Part shown: one piece after another, positions 20,407 to 32,114 of the stretch | Layout of the letters: each line of letters starts with the position of its first letter | Numbering within the stretch: position 1 is the stretch's first letter | Assembly (NCBI GenBank): GCA_034509735.1 | Contig: JACGWO010000004.1 | Location: forward strand, 15,605,395-15,669,394 | From: Sesamum alatum | Taxonomy: Eukaryota > Streptophyta > Magnoliopsida > Lamiales > Pedaliaceae | Direction: 5' to 3' | Length of the DNA stretch: 64,000 bases | Position numbers and translations under genes: made by a program | The notes under the pieces: generated by a model | Databases searched by the model: none | Seen by the model: the letters and a program-made list of their open reading frames with translations, nothing else | What the model was told of the DNA's origin: nothing

Positions 20407-22410
20407 TGAAAGCCACCGAAAGGCGTGTGGATGGTCTTGATAAATAGCGCGAATGCAGAAGCGCGGTATAAATATAAATTGCAAAATTTAAACATGCATT
20501 ATTCGTATAAAATTAAAACACGTTCAAGGGGTGTACCCTTGAAGTTCCCGGGTGTTTGGTGTATCTCATGAATTAAAACATACATGCAATCATGGAGGCC
20601 ATAGGATTAAAAAATAGAAGAGGACAAAAACGTAAAAGAGACCTACCGGTTCGTCGTTTTCCTCTTCTAACCGGTACTCGCGTTGTTCCCCGATTTGCTC
20701 CAAAATCTCGTATGTGAGATCCTTTAAATTGTGACACGCAATCCGCCCACGTATCTTGTACGTCGTACTAGCGAACGAACAAGTATTTTATTTGGAGAGG
20801 ACGGATCAATCACACGTTATTGTTTAACGGGATTAATCCTCCTTATATTCAATTGTTAACACAAAAGAACAAGGAGTATTTTCTTGAAGAGAAAAGGAGA
20901 GAGAGGGCGGACGAGAGAGGAGAGATCGAGAGAGAGAGTGTGTGTGTGTGTGTGTGTGTGTGTTGAATTTTCATCATCTCTCTAAAGGTGAAGGACTAGG
21001 AATATTTATAGAGCAGGAGTTTAATCCTCTTCAAACTCCAACTCTAGAAGACTAATTTGACTAGGATTTTGACCTAGTGAAAGTCCTAGTCAAAGTAGTA
21101 ATTTGACCTAGTCAAATTAATCCTAGCCATCCATCTTTTCCTTTTAATCTCAACCATTAATTTAATTTAATGGAATATTTAAAACCTATTTAAATATTCT
21201 AAGGGCAATAAATAAATATAATAAATATAAATATTTATTCTAGGCCCATTAAATTAATTTTCTAATAAATCTAATTTATTAGATAAATCCCTTTTATCCA
21301 ATAAAAGGAATTAATTCTTTCCAAGAAAATTAAGGACCCGATTAAATCTAATTGAATCATTCCATTTCTCCAAATATTTAATTCTAAATTAAATACTTTA
21401 TGTGTGCGGATTGTGTGTCACACTTTAGGTTCACCTTTCAGCTAGAATTGGTCGGATTCCTAGAATCCGCCCGTTACCATGGGTGGCCATCTAACAACGG
21501 TCCATGGCACTAGAGACTAGGTGAAATTGAGGGGATGAACATTTAGACTCTAACAGTACACTTGTCCTTCTGTCTACGATCTCACCACTTAGGGTCTAGG
21601 GCACAGAAAATGCAGGTACCCATTTTGGACCTAAGTGTCGGTCTGTCCTTTCCTAAACTCCGCAAGGGAAACCTTCCCTTCTGTTCAGTTACTGTGGCTG
21701 CAGATTTTTGGGACAAGACACAGAGCATTTGTGAGACTCAACTGTCAATGCTTTTTGACAGGAGACAGATCCTTTCTTGGAAACTACTGTCACTCTGTAC
21801 ACCGGAGCTGCACTAGACGTGGCTTATGACTACTCAAGTGCTTCTTGGCAATCTCTCACTATATCTAAGATACAACCCTAATATATAGGTAAACTCAGCA
21901 GTTCCTCAAGTCAAAGGACTTGACCTATACTGTTGGAACCTGAAACACACGTCATACCTAGCCGACCCTACTCAAGGTCCTCCGTAAGTCGGTTCCCGCG
22001 AGTCACCTCAGTCAGCTGCTCTCTAGCAGGCTAGCCCACTAACACTGCTTAGACGACCTTCGTCACCCGTCGATGAAATACGACAACAGATGCTTAATGC
22101 AAGTCTCAAGGGGAATCTCGGTACCCATTTTCGAGATTCATTGACTTGGAGATTTCCAAACTGATTCGGCGGGACTGATTTCATGGACCTACCTCCAAGC
22201 GTAGTCCCAATCCCCGAAACACGTTTTCAGTCTGTGGGCTTTGTTTGTGTAGTGAACAGATATATAAAGCAGATAAAGTGAACACAAACAAAATAATGCC
22301 AAATGAATATTACTTCTTATTCATTAATAATTTATCAAATCCTTGAAATTGTCTAGACATAGGTTACATTTCGCCTGCCAAGATTGGCTACATGGTCACC
22401 TATTCTAACA
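20407..22410 (-). mobile_element. Solo LTR, copia family A
   Basis: A complete LTR (2004 bp) running from 'tgaaagcc' to 'ttctaaca' on the plus strand, i.e. TG...CA in minus sense. It is flanked by the 5-bp duplication ctaga at 20402-20406 and 22411-22415. There is no internal sequence, PBS or PPT, so this is what remains after recombination between two LTRs of one insertion. It interrupts LTR B1, whose sequence continues exactly on the far side. Confidence 0.93.
20938..20963. repeat. (GT)13 microsatellite
   Basis: Perfect GT run in the transcribed leader part of the solo LTR, longer than in the other family A copies. Confidence 0.95.
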
Positions 22411-23086
22411 CTAGAGACTAGGTGAATGTTAGCGTGAACATTTAAACGCCGATTCCATACAGGTACGACCTTACTATTGACCATCTCCTGGCTTTAGTCT
22501 AGGGTATGGAATTAGGCGTCGGTTCTCATCCTTGACTAGGCAACTATGCTTCATACCCGAGATGCGTTTACTCTATCGATCGAGGTCGGAAATCCTTTCC
22601 TACTCAATCAATTGCTATGGCCATAGACATTCAGAGTCTAAACCATCTCAGAGCGCATAGGAGATATCACCGCCATATACTGTTGGGGGACAGATCCTAT
22701 CTTGGAATCCACCGTCCTTGCTACATACTCTCTCTGGACAAGGCTTATAATGACCATCTTACAGAATAATCACCTCTCGCCAGATCCAAGATACAGTCTT
22801 CGTATCCACATGACTGTCGTGATTCCTCAAGTCTGAGGACTAATCCTGTACTATCAAAATACGGAATTCCAGTCATACCGACAAAGCCTCCAAGGCTTCC
22901 ATATGACGATTCCCACGAGTCAGTTCAGTCAGTCGACCACCTTATCAACTAACCCACTAAAATTTCATAGATGACCTTCGTCTGTCGCCGATGAAACTCG
23001 GCACTCACCTAATGAATGCAATACTTAGTGCAAGTCTCAATAGGACACTCGATGCCCAGTCTCGAGGTCCTTGACTTGGAATGTTT
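22411..23086 (-). repeat. Copia-type LTR 'B1', second segment
   Basis: Continues the B1 LTR after the solo LTR: 'gactaggtgaatgttagcgt' onward, 'gacagatcctatcttgg' near 22689, 'tcaagtctgaggac' near 22817 and 'gaggtccttgacttgga' near 23064, matching the order of blocks in families A and C. It stops at 23086, short of a normal 'ctaaca' end, where LTR B2 begins. Confidence 0.65.
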
Positions 23087-24216
23087 TGAAGGACAAGCGG
23101 ATCCGCCCGGGAGCGCGAGCGGAAGCGAGAAAAGCGAGAAATTGCGTAAATTTAAAATCAAATTCAAAATACGCGAATCCCAAGGGGTGTACCCTTGGGT
23201 GCTCAACCGGGTGTTCGATGTAGGATGTGTAAATATTAAAACATATATTTAAACACATAGGGCATAGATATACAAATGAAATCAATCAAAGCGTAATAAA
23301 CCGTTACCTTTGATTGTTTAGCGTATGCTCCCGGCTACTAGCGTTGTTCCTTCTCCGGAATGCTCACGAAATCCAAACGTATGGATTCTCCAAAGGTGAT
23401 CCACACCACACCGGAAGAAACACACGTTCTTCTTGCTAGAAAAGAACGGGTTTAGGAAGGAATCGGTTTAAGAGAAGAACACTATGAATTAGTGTTCTCT
23501 TAAACTTACTTTGTTCTTCTTCTTGATTCAAAAATCAAGTGAAGAACACAAGTGTAAGAGAGGGAGGGAGCACGAAATTTTGAGAGAGAGGAGAGGATTT
23601 TTGTCTTCTCTTTTTCCTAGAAAAAGATGAATAATGAATCACTTATGCTAGGTGTTGTATATTCTAATATATATACATAATTAATGTGATTATTGAAATG
23701 TGTCTAGGTTCATCCAAGGATGTCTAGATTCATTCCAATCAATCACCATCAATTCTTCAATCAAGCCTACCAAAATTTATGGTATGATCAAATCATACCA
23801 AAAGGAAGAGCTTGATTGGAGTTGATTTGTCTCTTTCCAAAAGAGACAAGTCAACATACCACCTAGCATGGAACATGGCTGATTTTGCTTCCTCCAAGGG
23901 AGCATGTCGGCCATATTTAATTAAGGGAAGAAGTCCAACTTCTTCCTATTCCAAATTAGGAATTATTTCTCCTCTCGGGTATAATTTAACGGACCAGGTT
24001 TTATCGTAATCCAATTACGACGAACCCAATATTAAATCCAATTTAATATCCACTTAAATTATTCCCGTTGATCTTTTAATCCAATTAAAAGATCCAACGT
24101 CTCAACATCTCAACTTTCCATATTTAATCGAAAATCCAATTTACCGATTAAATGAAAGCTCAATACAATATCGGCCCGTCCATCCAATGGACTTTCCCTT
24201 AAGTAATCCACTGTCA
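23087..24216 (-). repeat. Copia-type LTR 'B2', truncated
   Basis: Opens 'tgaaggacaagcgg' and parallels 19070-20250 ('gtgtacccttgggtgc', 'caccggaagaaac', 'tttttcctagaaaaagatga'). It is lost at about 24216, where gypsy integrase sequence starts, so its U3 side is missing. It abuts the truncated end of B1 directly. Confidence 0.6.
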
Positions 24217-24234
24217 GAACGCCCACGCAAGCAA
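24217..24234 (+). pseudogene. Gypsy G1 integrase, left stub before copia A2
   Basis: The last bases before A2, 'agaacgcccacgcaagcaa', join in frame across A2 to 34119 onward, giving 'RTPTQATPYPLVYGVE', a classic plant gypsy integrase motif. This shows that A2 inserted inside G1 pol. Gypsy sequence further left is cut off by LTR B2. Confidence 0.7.
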
Positions 24235-26233
24235 TGAAAGAAATCGGTAGATCGTCCCGGGAATTGCGCGAATGCAGAAGCGCGATAAAAATAAACATAC
24301 AAAAAATAAAAGCATGCTTTTAATTTAAAAGAACACGCTCAAGGGGTGTGCCCTTGAGGTTCCCGGACGTTCGGTGTATCTCATGATCATAAAGCATGTA
24401 AAGAAATCATGGAGGCCATAGAGTTGAAAATTAAAGAGGGACGAAAAAGTAAAACGAGACCTACCCGTTGTCGTTTTCGTCTTCAACGGCTACTCGCGTT
24501 GTTCCCCGTTTTGCACCGAGATCTCGTTCTTGAGACCCTCCAAATCGTGACACACGATCCACCCACGTATCTTGCACGTCGTGCTAGCAACGAACAAGTT
24601 TATATAATTTTTGGAGTAGATGAATCAACAACACGTTATCAATTAACGGTATTGATTCATCTAAGTTCTAATGTTCCAAGAACAAAAGAACTAAGAAAAA
24701 AATATTTTCTTGTTTAGAGAGAGAGGGGCGGACGAGAGGTGAGGAGAGGGGAGAGTGTGTGTTGTGTGTGTTTTCAAGAATCATCATCCTTCAATTGTTT
24801 GGAGGCTAGAGGTTTATATAGAGGAGGAATTTAATCCTCTTTAAACTCCAACTCTAAGAACTCTAATTTGACTAGGATTTTGACCTAGTCAAAGTCCTAG
24901 TCAAACTAGTGTTTGACCTAGTCAAACGAATCCTAGCCTTCCATCTCCCCTTTCCATCTCAACCGTTGATTTTAATTTAATGGAATATTTAAATCCCATT
25001 AAATATTCCAAAAGGCTAAAAGAATAAATATAATATAATAAATAAATATTATTATTTATTCTAAGCCCATTAAATCGACCCTTTAATAAATCCTATTTAT
25101 TAATTTAATTCCCTTTATCAAATAGAAGGAATTAATTTCTCCAAGAAAATATAGAACCCGATTAAATCTAATTTAATCATTCCTTTACTCCAATATTTAA
25201 TTCCAAATTAAATACTAAGTGTCTGTGTGGATAGTGTGTGACTCTTTAGGTTCACCATTCAGCTAGACTTGGTCGGATTCCTAGAATCCGCCCGTTACCA
25301 TAGGTGGCTATCTAGCAACGGTCCATGGCACTAGAGACTAGGTGAAATATTCGGGGATGAACATTTAGGCTCTAACAGTATACTTGTCCTTCTATCTTCG
25401 GTCTCATCACTTAGGGTCTAGGGCATGGAAAATGCAGGTACCCATTTTGGACCTAAGTGTCGGTCTGTCCTTACTAAACGCCGCAAGGGAAAGCTTTCCC
25501 TTCTGTTCAGTTACTGTGGCCACAGATTTTAGGGACAAGACACCGAGCATACATGAGACTCAACTGTCAATACCTCTTGACAGGAGACAGATCCTTTCTT
25601 GGAAACTACTGTCACTTTTGTGCACCCGCGCTGCACTAGTCATGGCTTATGACTACTCAAGAGTATTTTGGCAATCTCTCACCATATCTAAGATACAGAC
25701 CTGATGCACAGGTAAACTCAGCAGTTCCTCAAGTCAAAGGACTTGGCCTGTACGTGGAACCGGGAATACACGTCATACCTTGCTGACCATACTCAAGGTC
25801 CTCCATAAGACGGTTCCCGCGAGTCACCTCAGTCAGCTGCTTCCTAGCAAGCTGACCCACTAACACTGCTTAGACGACCTTCGTCACCCGTCGATGAAAT
25901 ATGACAGCAGATGCTTAGTGCAAGTCTCAAAGGGAATCCCGATACCCATTTTCGGGATTCCTTGACTTGGAGATTTTCGGACTGATTCGGTGAGACTGAT
26001 TTCATGGACCTACCTCCAAGCGTAGTCCCAGTCCCGAAATTGTTTCTCAGTCCGTGGGCTTTGTTTGCGTAGTGAACAGAAATGTAAATGCAGATAAGTG
26101 AACGTAAACAAAGTATTGCCATATGAATTTTCACTTCTTTATTCATAAATATTTTTATCAAATACCAAAAATTGTCTAGACATAGGTTACATATTCCTGC
26201 CAAAATTGGCTTACATGGTCACCTATTCTAACA
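24235..26233 (-). repeat. A2 3' LTR
   Basis: 1999 bp, TG...CA in minus sense, ending 'ttctaaca' at 26233 next to the PPT. It pairs with 32115-34113. It contains the family's W-box cluster near 24862-24927 and the palindrome 'ggattcctagaatcc' near 25275. Confidence 0.95.
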
Positions 26234-26250
26234 ATCTCCCACTTGACCTT
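26234..26250 (-). other. A2 polypurine tract
   Basis: In minus sense 'aaggtcaagtgggagat' abuts the 3' LTR. This is the plus-strand primer site for reverse transcription and is identical in A3. Confidence 0.85.
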
Positions 26251-29200
26251 TAAAGCCAATTGCCCATATGCTTAATCCCCATCTTCTCAAGATGTTGCGT
26301 ATGAGCACTCTGCGACATAGGCTTTGTCAGCGGGTCTGCTGTGTTGTCTGCCGAGTTGACTCGGTCCATCCGGACGTCACCTCTTCCTACCATTTCTCTA
26401 AGAAGATGGTAGCGTCTAAGAATGTGTTTGGAACGGTGATGAGATCTCGGTTCCTTTGCTTGCGCTATCGCGCCGTTGTTATCACAGAAGATGACAACAG
26501 GCTCGGCGATGCTAGGCACCACACCCAACTCTTGGATGTAGTTTCTCATCCAAACCGCTTCCTTAGCAGCTTCTGAAGCTGCTATGTATTCAGCCTCTGT
26601 GGTGGAGTCAGCAATGGTTGCTTGCTTGGAACTTTTCCAAGCTACTACTCCTCCATTGAGTTTGAATACGTACCCCGATTGAGACTTGGCATCATCGTCA
26701 TCAGACTGGAAGCTAGCGTCGCTAAAGCCTTCCAGAATTAGTTCTCCATTGCCATAGACTAGGAACATATCCTTAGTCCTCCTTAGGTACTTAAGGATGC
26801 CCTTAACAGCATTCCAATGTGCCTCTCCTGCGCAGGACTGATATCTGCTTGTTACGCTCAAAGCGTATGCAATGTCAGGCCTAGTGCAGTGGACCGCATA
26901 TTGTATGCTACCTACGACAGAAGCATAGGGGATGACTTTCATCCTTTCAAGTTCCTCATCAGTCTGCGGGGACTGTTTCTTGGACAACTCGATCCCATGC
27001 CTCATGGGAAGGAATCCTCGTTTGGAGTTGTCCATTCGATATCTTTTTAGGACTTTCTCCATTACGAGTTTTGGGTGAGCCCTAACATCCTTTTAGATCT
27101 GTCCCTGACAATCTGGATGCCTAGGATGTAGGAGGCTTCACCCAAGTCCTTCATGGAAAACTGAGTTGACAACCATGCTTTTGTGTTTCCTAACATTCTA
27201 ACGTCATTACCAATGAGCAGAATGTCATCCACATAAAGCACTAGGAACACTATTGAGCTCCCACTGACCTTGTATACACAAGGGTCGGATTCGTTTTTGA
27301 TGAAGTCATAACCCCGTATTACTTCATCAAAGCGAATGTTCCAACTTCGGGAGGCTTGTTTGAGGCCATAGATGGACTTCTGGAGACGACAGACTTTCTG
27401 CTCTTCTCCAGTGACCGTGAAACCCTGCGGCTGATCCATATAGATCTCTTCTTCAACGAAACCATTGAGGAAGGCCGTTTTCACGTCCATGTGCCATATT
27501 TCATAGTCATACCATGCTGCTATGGCGAGCAGAATCCGAATGGACTTAGCCATGGCTACTGGCGAGTAGGTATCCTCAAAATCGACCCCGGGTCGTTGAT
27601 TGTATCCCTTAGCTACAAGCCTAGCCTTAAAGGTTGTGACTTCTCCATCAACACCAAGTTTGCGCTTGTAGACCCACTTACAGCCGACTGGCTTAACACC
27701 TTTCGGTGGATCTACAAGACTCCAGACTTGGTTCTCGCTCATGGAGTCCATTTCGACTTTCATGGCCTCAAGCCATTTCCCGGAGTCGATGTCAGACATC
27801 GCTTCTCCATAAGTCTTAGGATCGTTATCCAAAAGATCGGTCGCACCTAGAAAGCCATATCTCACTGGAGGTCTGGACTCTCTAGTGGACCTACGGAGAA
27901 CGGGAACGTCAGTGGTGACTGTGGGCACTGACTGTATCAGAGCCGGCGGTTCAGGAACTGGGACTGGCTGTTCCTGAGGCTGTCCTTCATGCCTAGCATG
28001 TTGGACTTCTCGAGGTTGGTCAGCCTTCGGTTGTTAATCCTGAATCCTCTAAGTGAGGGTTCCGCGGCCTCCTCTGATGGCTGGATTCCATCACTTGATT
28101 CCTCAAGTATCGGCTCATCAGGTTGGATATCCTCTGGGAAGCCTTGCTCCAAGAATACTGCATTTCTTGAAACAAACACCTTTTGTTCCAAGGGGTCATA
28201 AAAGTAATAACCCGCAGTTTCTTTAGGGTATCCAACGAACCTGCATAAGCTAGACCTAGATTCTAACTTATCTCCCACTAACCTCTTGACGTATGCGGGG
28301 CTACCCCACACTTTCAAGTAGTTGTAGGATGCAGGCTTGCCGTGCCATATCTCATATGGCATTTGGGTCAATGCACTAGTAGGCGCTAAATTCAATAATT
28401 TGGCCACCGTTTCTAGTGCATAGCCCCAAAACGATAAGGGCAATTTGGTAAAAACTCATCATGGACCGAACCATGTCCAACAGGGTTCGATTCCTCCTTT
28501 CAGAGACACCATTTAACTGTGGTGTTCCTGGAGGTGTCCATTCTGATATTATACCATGTTCTTTTAGATAATCTAGGAACTCCATACTAAGGTATTCACC
28601 GCCTCGGTCCGACCGAAGGATTTTAATTTTGCAGTTGGTTTGGTTCTCTACTTTAAGTCTGAATTCTTTAAACCTCTCAAGAGCTTCAGACTTGTACCTC
28701 ATTAGGTAAACATAACCATACCGCGAATGATCATCAGTGAAGGTTATGAAGTAGGAGAACCCACCTCGGGCCTGCGTCCTTAGTGGTCCACATACGTCTG
28801 TATGGACCAAGTCCAACAGACCTGTGGCAAGCCTGCTTTGTCCTACAAAGGGCTTCTTGGTCATTTTCCCTCTTAGACAGGACTCACAAGTTGGTAGATT
28901 CGCTCAAGTCCCCAACCTCTAGGTTCTTTGAGTCTACCAACCTTTTCATCCAATCTTGGGATATGTGACCTAGCCTAGCGTGCCACAGACGTGCGTTCCC
29001 GTTATTATCTAATTTTCGTTTTGTGCATTGAGGACGAAATTCGTTTGTTGCAAGATATAGAGTCCGTTATGCAATGTACCAAGTAGATGAGTAATTCCAC
29101 ACCTCATCAAATAAAAGCAATTTTTATTGATTCTAAACTCATAACCACTATTGTCCAACAATGGAATGGAAATGATGTTTTTAATCATATTGGGTACAAA

Positions 29201-30294
29201 ATAAACTTGCTCTAAATCTATGCTAATACTATCACTAATCACTAGAGTGGCGGATCCTACTGCTTCTGCCGAGATGGCCTTGCCATTCCCAAGCTTCAGG
29301 ATCATGTCCCCGCTACCCAGTTTTCTGCTTCTTTTCAACACCTGCAAGTCATTGCAAATGTGAGCTCCATAGCCGGTATCTAATAGCCAAGAGGCAGAAC
29401 TAGTGACCATATTAACCTCAATCACATATATACTTGGTTCGAGAAGAGTTTGGGGCACTCTCTCTTCCAATGCCCTTTCTCACGGCAGTTGATACATATG
29501 TCATATGCCTTCGACTGTTGCTTGGAGACAACCTTTCCCTTTCCTTTGCCTTTCCCCTCTTTGGCAATGGGAACACTCTTAGTGTTCGTAGCTGCTTTGA
29601 CTGCCTTTCCCTTCCCTTTCTTCTTCTTCCAACGTCCGGCACCCTTGCCTTTCGTATTAGAAGTCAAAGCACCTCCAAACAGTACCGAAGGCGTGGACTT
29701 CTTAGTCGTTGCCCTCGTATTGCACCAACATATTGATCAACTCATGAATGCCCTTCTCAAGTGCGTTCATGTTGTAGTTGACGATAAATTGGTCAAAGGA
29801 GGGTGGGAGTGACTGAAGGATCACATCTATGTACGTTTCATTATCGAGACCTGCCTTTAGGTCCTCGAGCTTTTCCACCAGGGTAAGCATTTTAACCCCG
29901 TGCTCTTGCACAGAGAATCCTTCTGTCATTTTCGTTCCAAAGAACGCCTTGGTCGTGACATACCTAGTATGCCGGTCTGGGACTGCATAGCAATCCTTAA
30001 GGCGAGCCATAATGGAAGGGACATCGTCTAGCCTTTCATATTGCTTCTGAATCTCATTGGTCATCGAAGCAAGTATGATGCTACGGACCTTCCGGTTATC
30101 CTTATGCCAAGCCTCGAACGTCTCACGTTCTTCTAGCGTGGATCCTTCCGGTAAGGTCCTAGGAGAGGCTCGTCCATGACGTAGCCTTGGTTCTCGTAAT
30201 CTAGGACTATCCTGAGATTGCGCAACCAGTCGTTGTAGTTTATTCCATTGAATTTGTTTGTCTCAAGAATGGTGGAAAGTGGGTTCTTAGACAT
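26250..30294 (-). pseudogene. A2 Gag-Pol polyprotein, frameshifted
   Basis: Starts at the ATG 30294-30292 ('MSKNPLSTILE') and follows A3 Gag-Pol domain by domain. Lesions seen against A3 are: a lost C near 30167 (Gag), an extra G near 29712 (Gag), an extra base near 29024 (after protease), an extra base near 28906 (before integrase), an extra T near 28448 (integrase), further breaks near 27930-27960, and a change after 'GLTQNS' near 27062 giving TAA. The protease motif has lost its Cys (DTGYG; A3 has DTGCG). Open segments carry integrase (28864-28376), RT with YVDD (27928-27062) and RNase H (27062-26250). It cannot make a full polyprotein. Confidence 0.92.
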
Positions 30295-31770
30295 TTTAAA
30301 ATCTACATTTTAGAAAACAGCGCGCGATAAGCAGAAAATAAAAGACGGTGGTTTAATAAAATAATTAAATGCATGGACTTTAGTCATTTAATCCTCCCAC
30401 TATTTATACGAAAATACGGTACTCTCGAACGTGATTTTCGGGAAATCCTTTCTAAGTGGGCTTGGGATCCACAACGATTTTTCCCATACCCCGCTTTTGC
30501 GATTCCCATGGAAAAGATCCTGTGGGAGGTATTCCATACCATTCTCGTTCCACGAGATTCCCAAGATTATTGCCTCACCCTTTCACATGATCCGAGGACT
30601 CCAAGCGAATCATGTTAATTGGGCGTTAGACCCAACCCAATCGACCGAGCCACGGACCCACTGGTACCCCCACGACTCGTGAGACAGGTAGCAGCAGCCC
30701 GTTTTTCGTTCATGACATAGTGCAGCTTCCTTTAAGTACAATAACGTGCCACGACTCGTGAGACTACGCTATTGACCCAAAGCAGCTTCCTCACTATGCC
30801 ATTGATTGGAAGGCATGGACAAACTCCTAGAGTTTGTGTCCACTTTGTCTAGGGTCTAATATTTTGACACTGGTCCAACCAATGTGAGAGTAAGAAATGA
30901 CCGAGATCTCAAATAAATAAATATCTACACATACATCCATAATGCGTAAATAAACCATCCATAGCAGTTATATGATAAATAAACCATCCATTCATCCATC
31001 ATCATAACCACATGCAAAATTAAAGCCTAGCACGCCCCTGTTGGATGATCACGAGCCCAAATCCTATGCGACCCACTGAGCCCGCAGTGGATCTATGGTC
31101 AATCTAGGGTTGGTCCTATACTATTACATTAATAGTAACCCAATCATCATGCTGATGGGCCTTGGTCTCTTTTCTCTTTCTTCACTTCATGGAAAACTCC
31201 AAGGGACCTCCCGTCTGGGCTCTCCATGTGGTCCTTCCTTCTTCTCCACCAATTACAAAAATAGAAACCTCACTCCTAGTCTACTCTCATTACATATTAA
31301 AAAATAGAAACCCTAGCGAAAACCCGGGGGAGTACATAAGGAGGGAGGTAGAATGCCTTATTATTCCAAGGCAACTAGAAAGAGAGAAGGAGAAAGCAGT
31401 AAAAGAGGGACACAGGCCCAACAGAAAATAAACCATACATCCGGTCTAGGGCTCGCGATCATCCATTTCCATCCAACACACATAATCACATGATCCAATC
31501 ATATAATTACAATATACCAACAACGTATGATTACCAATCATAAATATCCAAAATAATAAATGAATATGTGCATAACGTGTGAAAAAATAAAACACAAATA
31601 TGTGCAGGCCCCGGGATTCCAAATCCAATTTATTTTACACCTAAAATAATATCTTTAGAAAAATAGGGATAATTGAACCAAAAACTATTTTTCAGAACTA
31701 ATTTCAAAAATTAAAACTGAAAATAATTAAAAAAATAAAAGAAAAAATACTGCTAGGGTTTTGAAACCCT
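30295..31770 (-). other. A2 untranslated leader between G/C block and gag
   Basis: A long non-coding leader, colinear with 38479-40009 of A3 and 57055-58588 of A4. No conserved ORF is shared between the three copies, so RNA-level roles (packaging, translation control) are the likely content. Confidence 0.6.
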
Positions 31771-32090
31771 AGCTGCAGCAGCCGCCGCCACTGGCAGCGG
31801 CCCACCGGCACGCGCACAGGGCAGCAGGCTCAGCCTGCCGCCCCTGCGCGCGCAGGCGCTGCCTGGCCGGGCGCGCGCGCGCAGGCCCCTTGCCTGCGTG
31901 CGCGGCCTGGCATTCTTGAGATTCCGGCCTTGCCTGCGTGCGCGTGCGCTGGCCTGCTGGCTACCGGCCGTGCCGTACGCAGTGCGCGCGCAGACTCCTC
32001 CGTCTGCGTGCGCGCGCGCCTGGCGGCGCTGCCTAGAGCTCGTCCGCGCGCGGACTAACAGGTGCGCAGCCTTGCGCGCGCGCGCGCAGA
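31771..32090 (-). repeat. A2 G/C-rich hairpin array in leader
   Basis: About 320 bases almost wholly G/C, with CG repeats and short perfect stems such as cgcagac/gtctgcg with a tcctcc loop (31989-32008). It lies only about ten bases from the PBS, whereas A3 and A4 have about 150-220 bases in between, so A2 has a deletion there. Confidence 0.85.
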
Positions 32091-32099
32091 CATCGAACC

Positions 32100-32114
32100 G
32101 GGCTCTGGTACCAC
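32100..32114 (-). other. A2 primer-binding site
   Basis: In minus sense 'gtggtaccagagccc' follows the 5' LTR. It is a tRNA-Met primer site with one change (TGGTAC, where A3 and A4 have TGGTAT). Confidence 0.85.
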
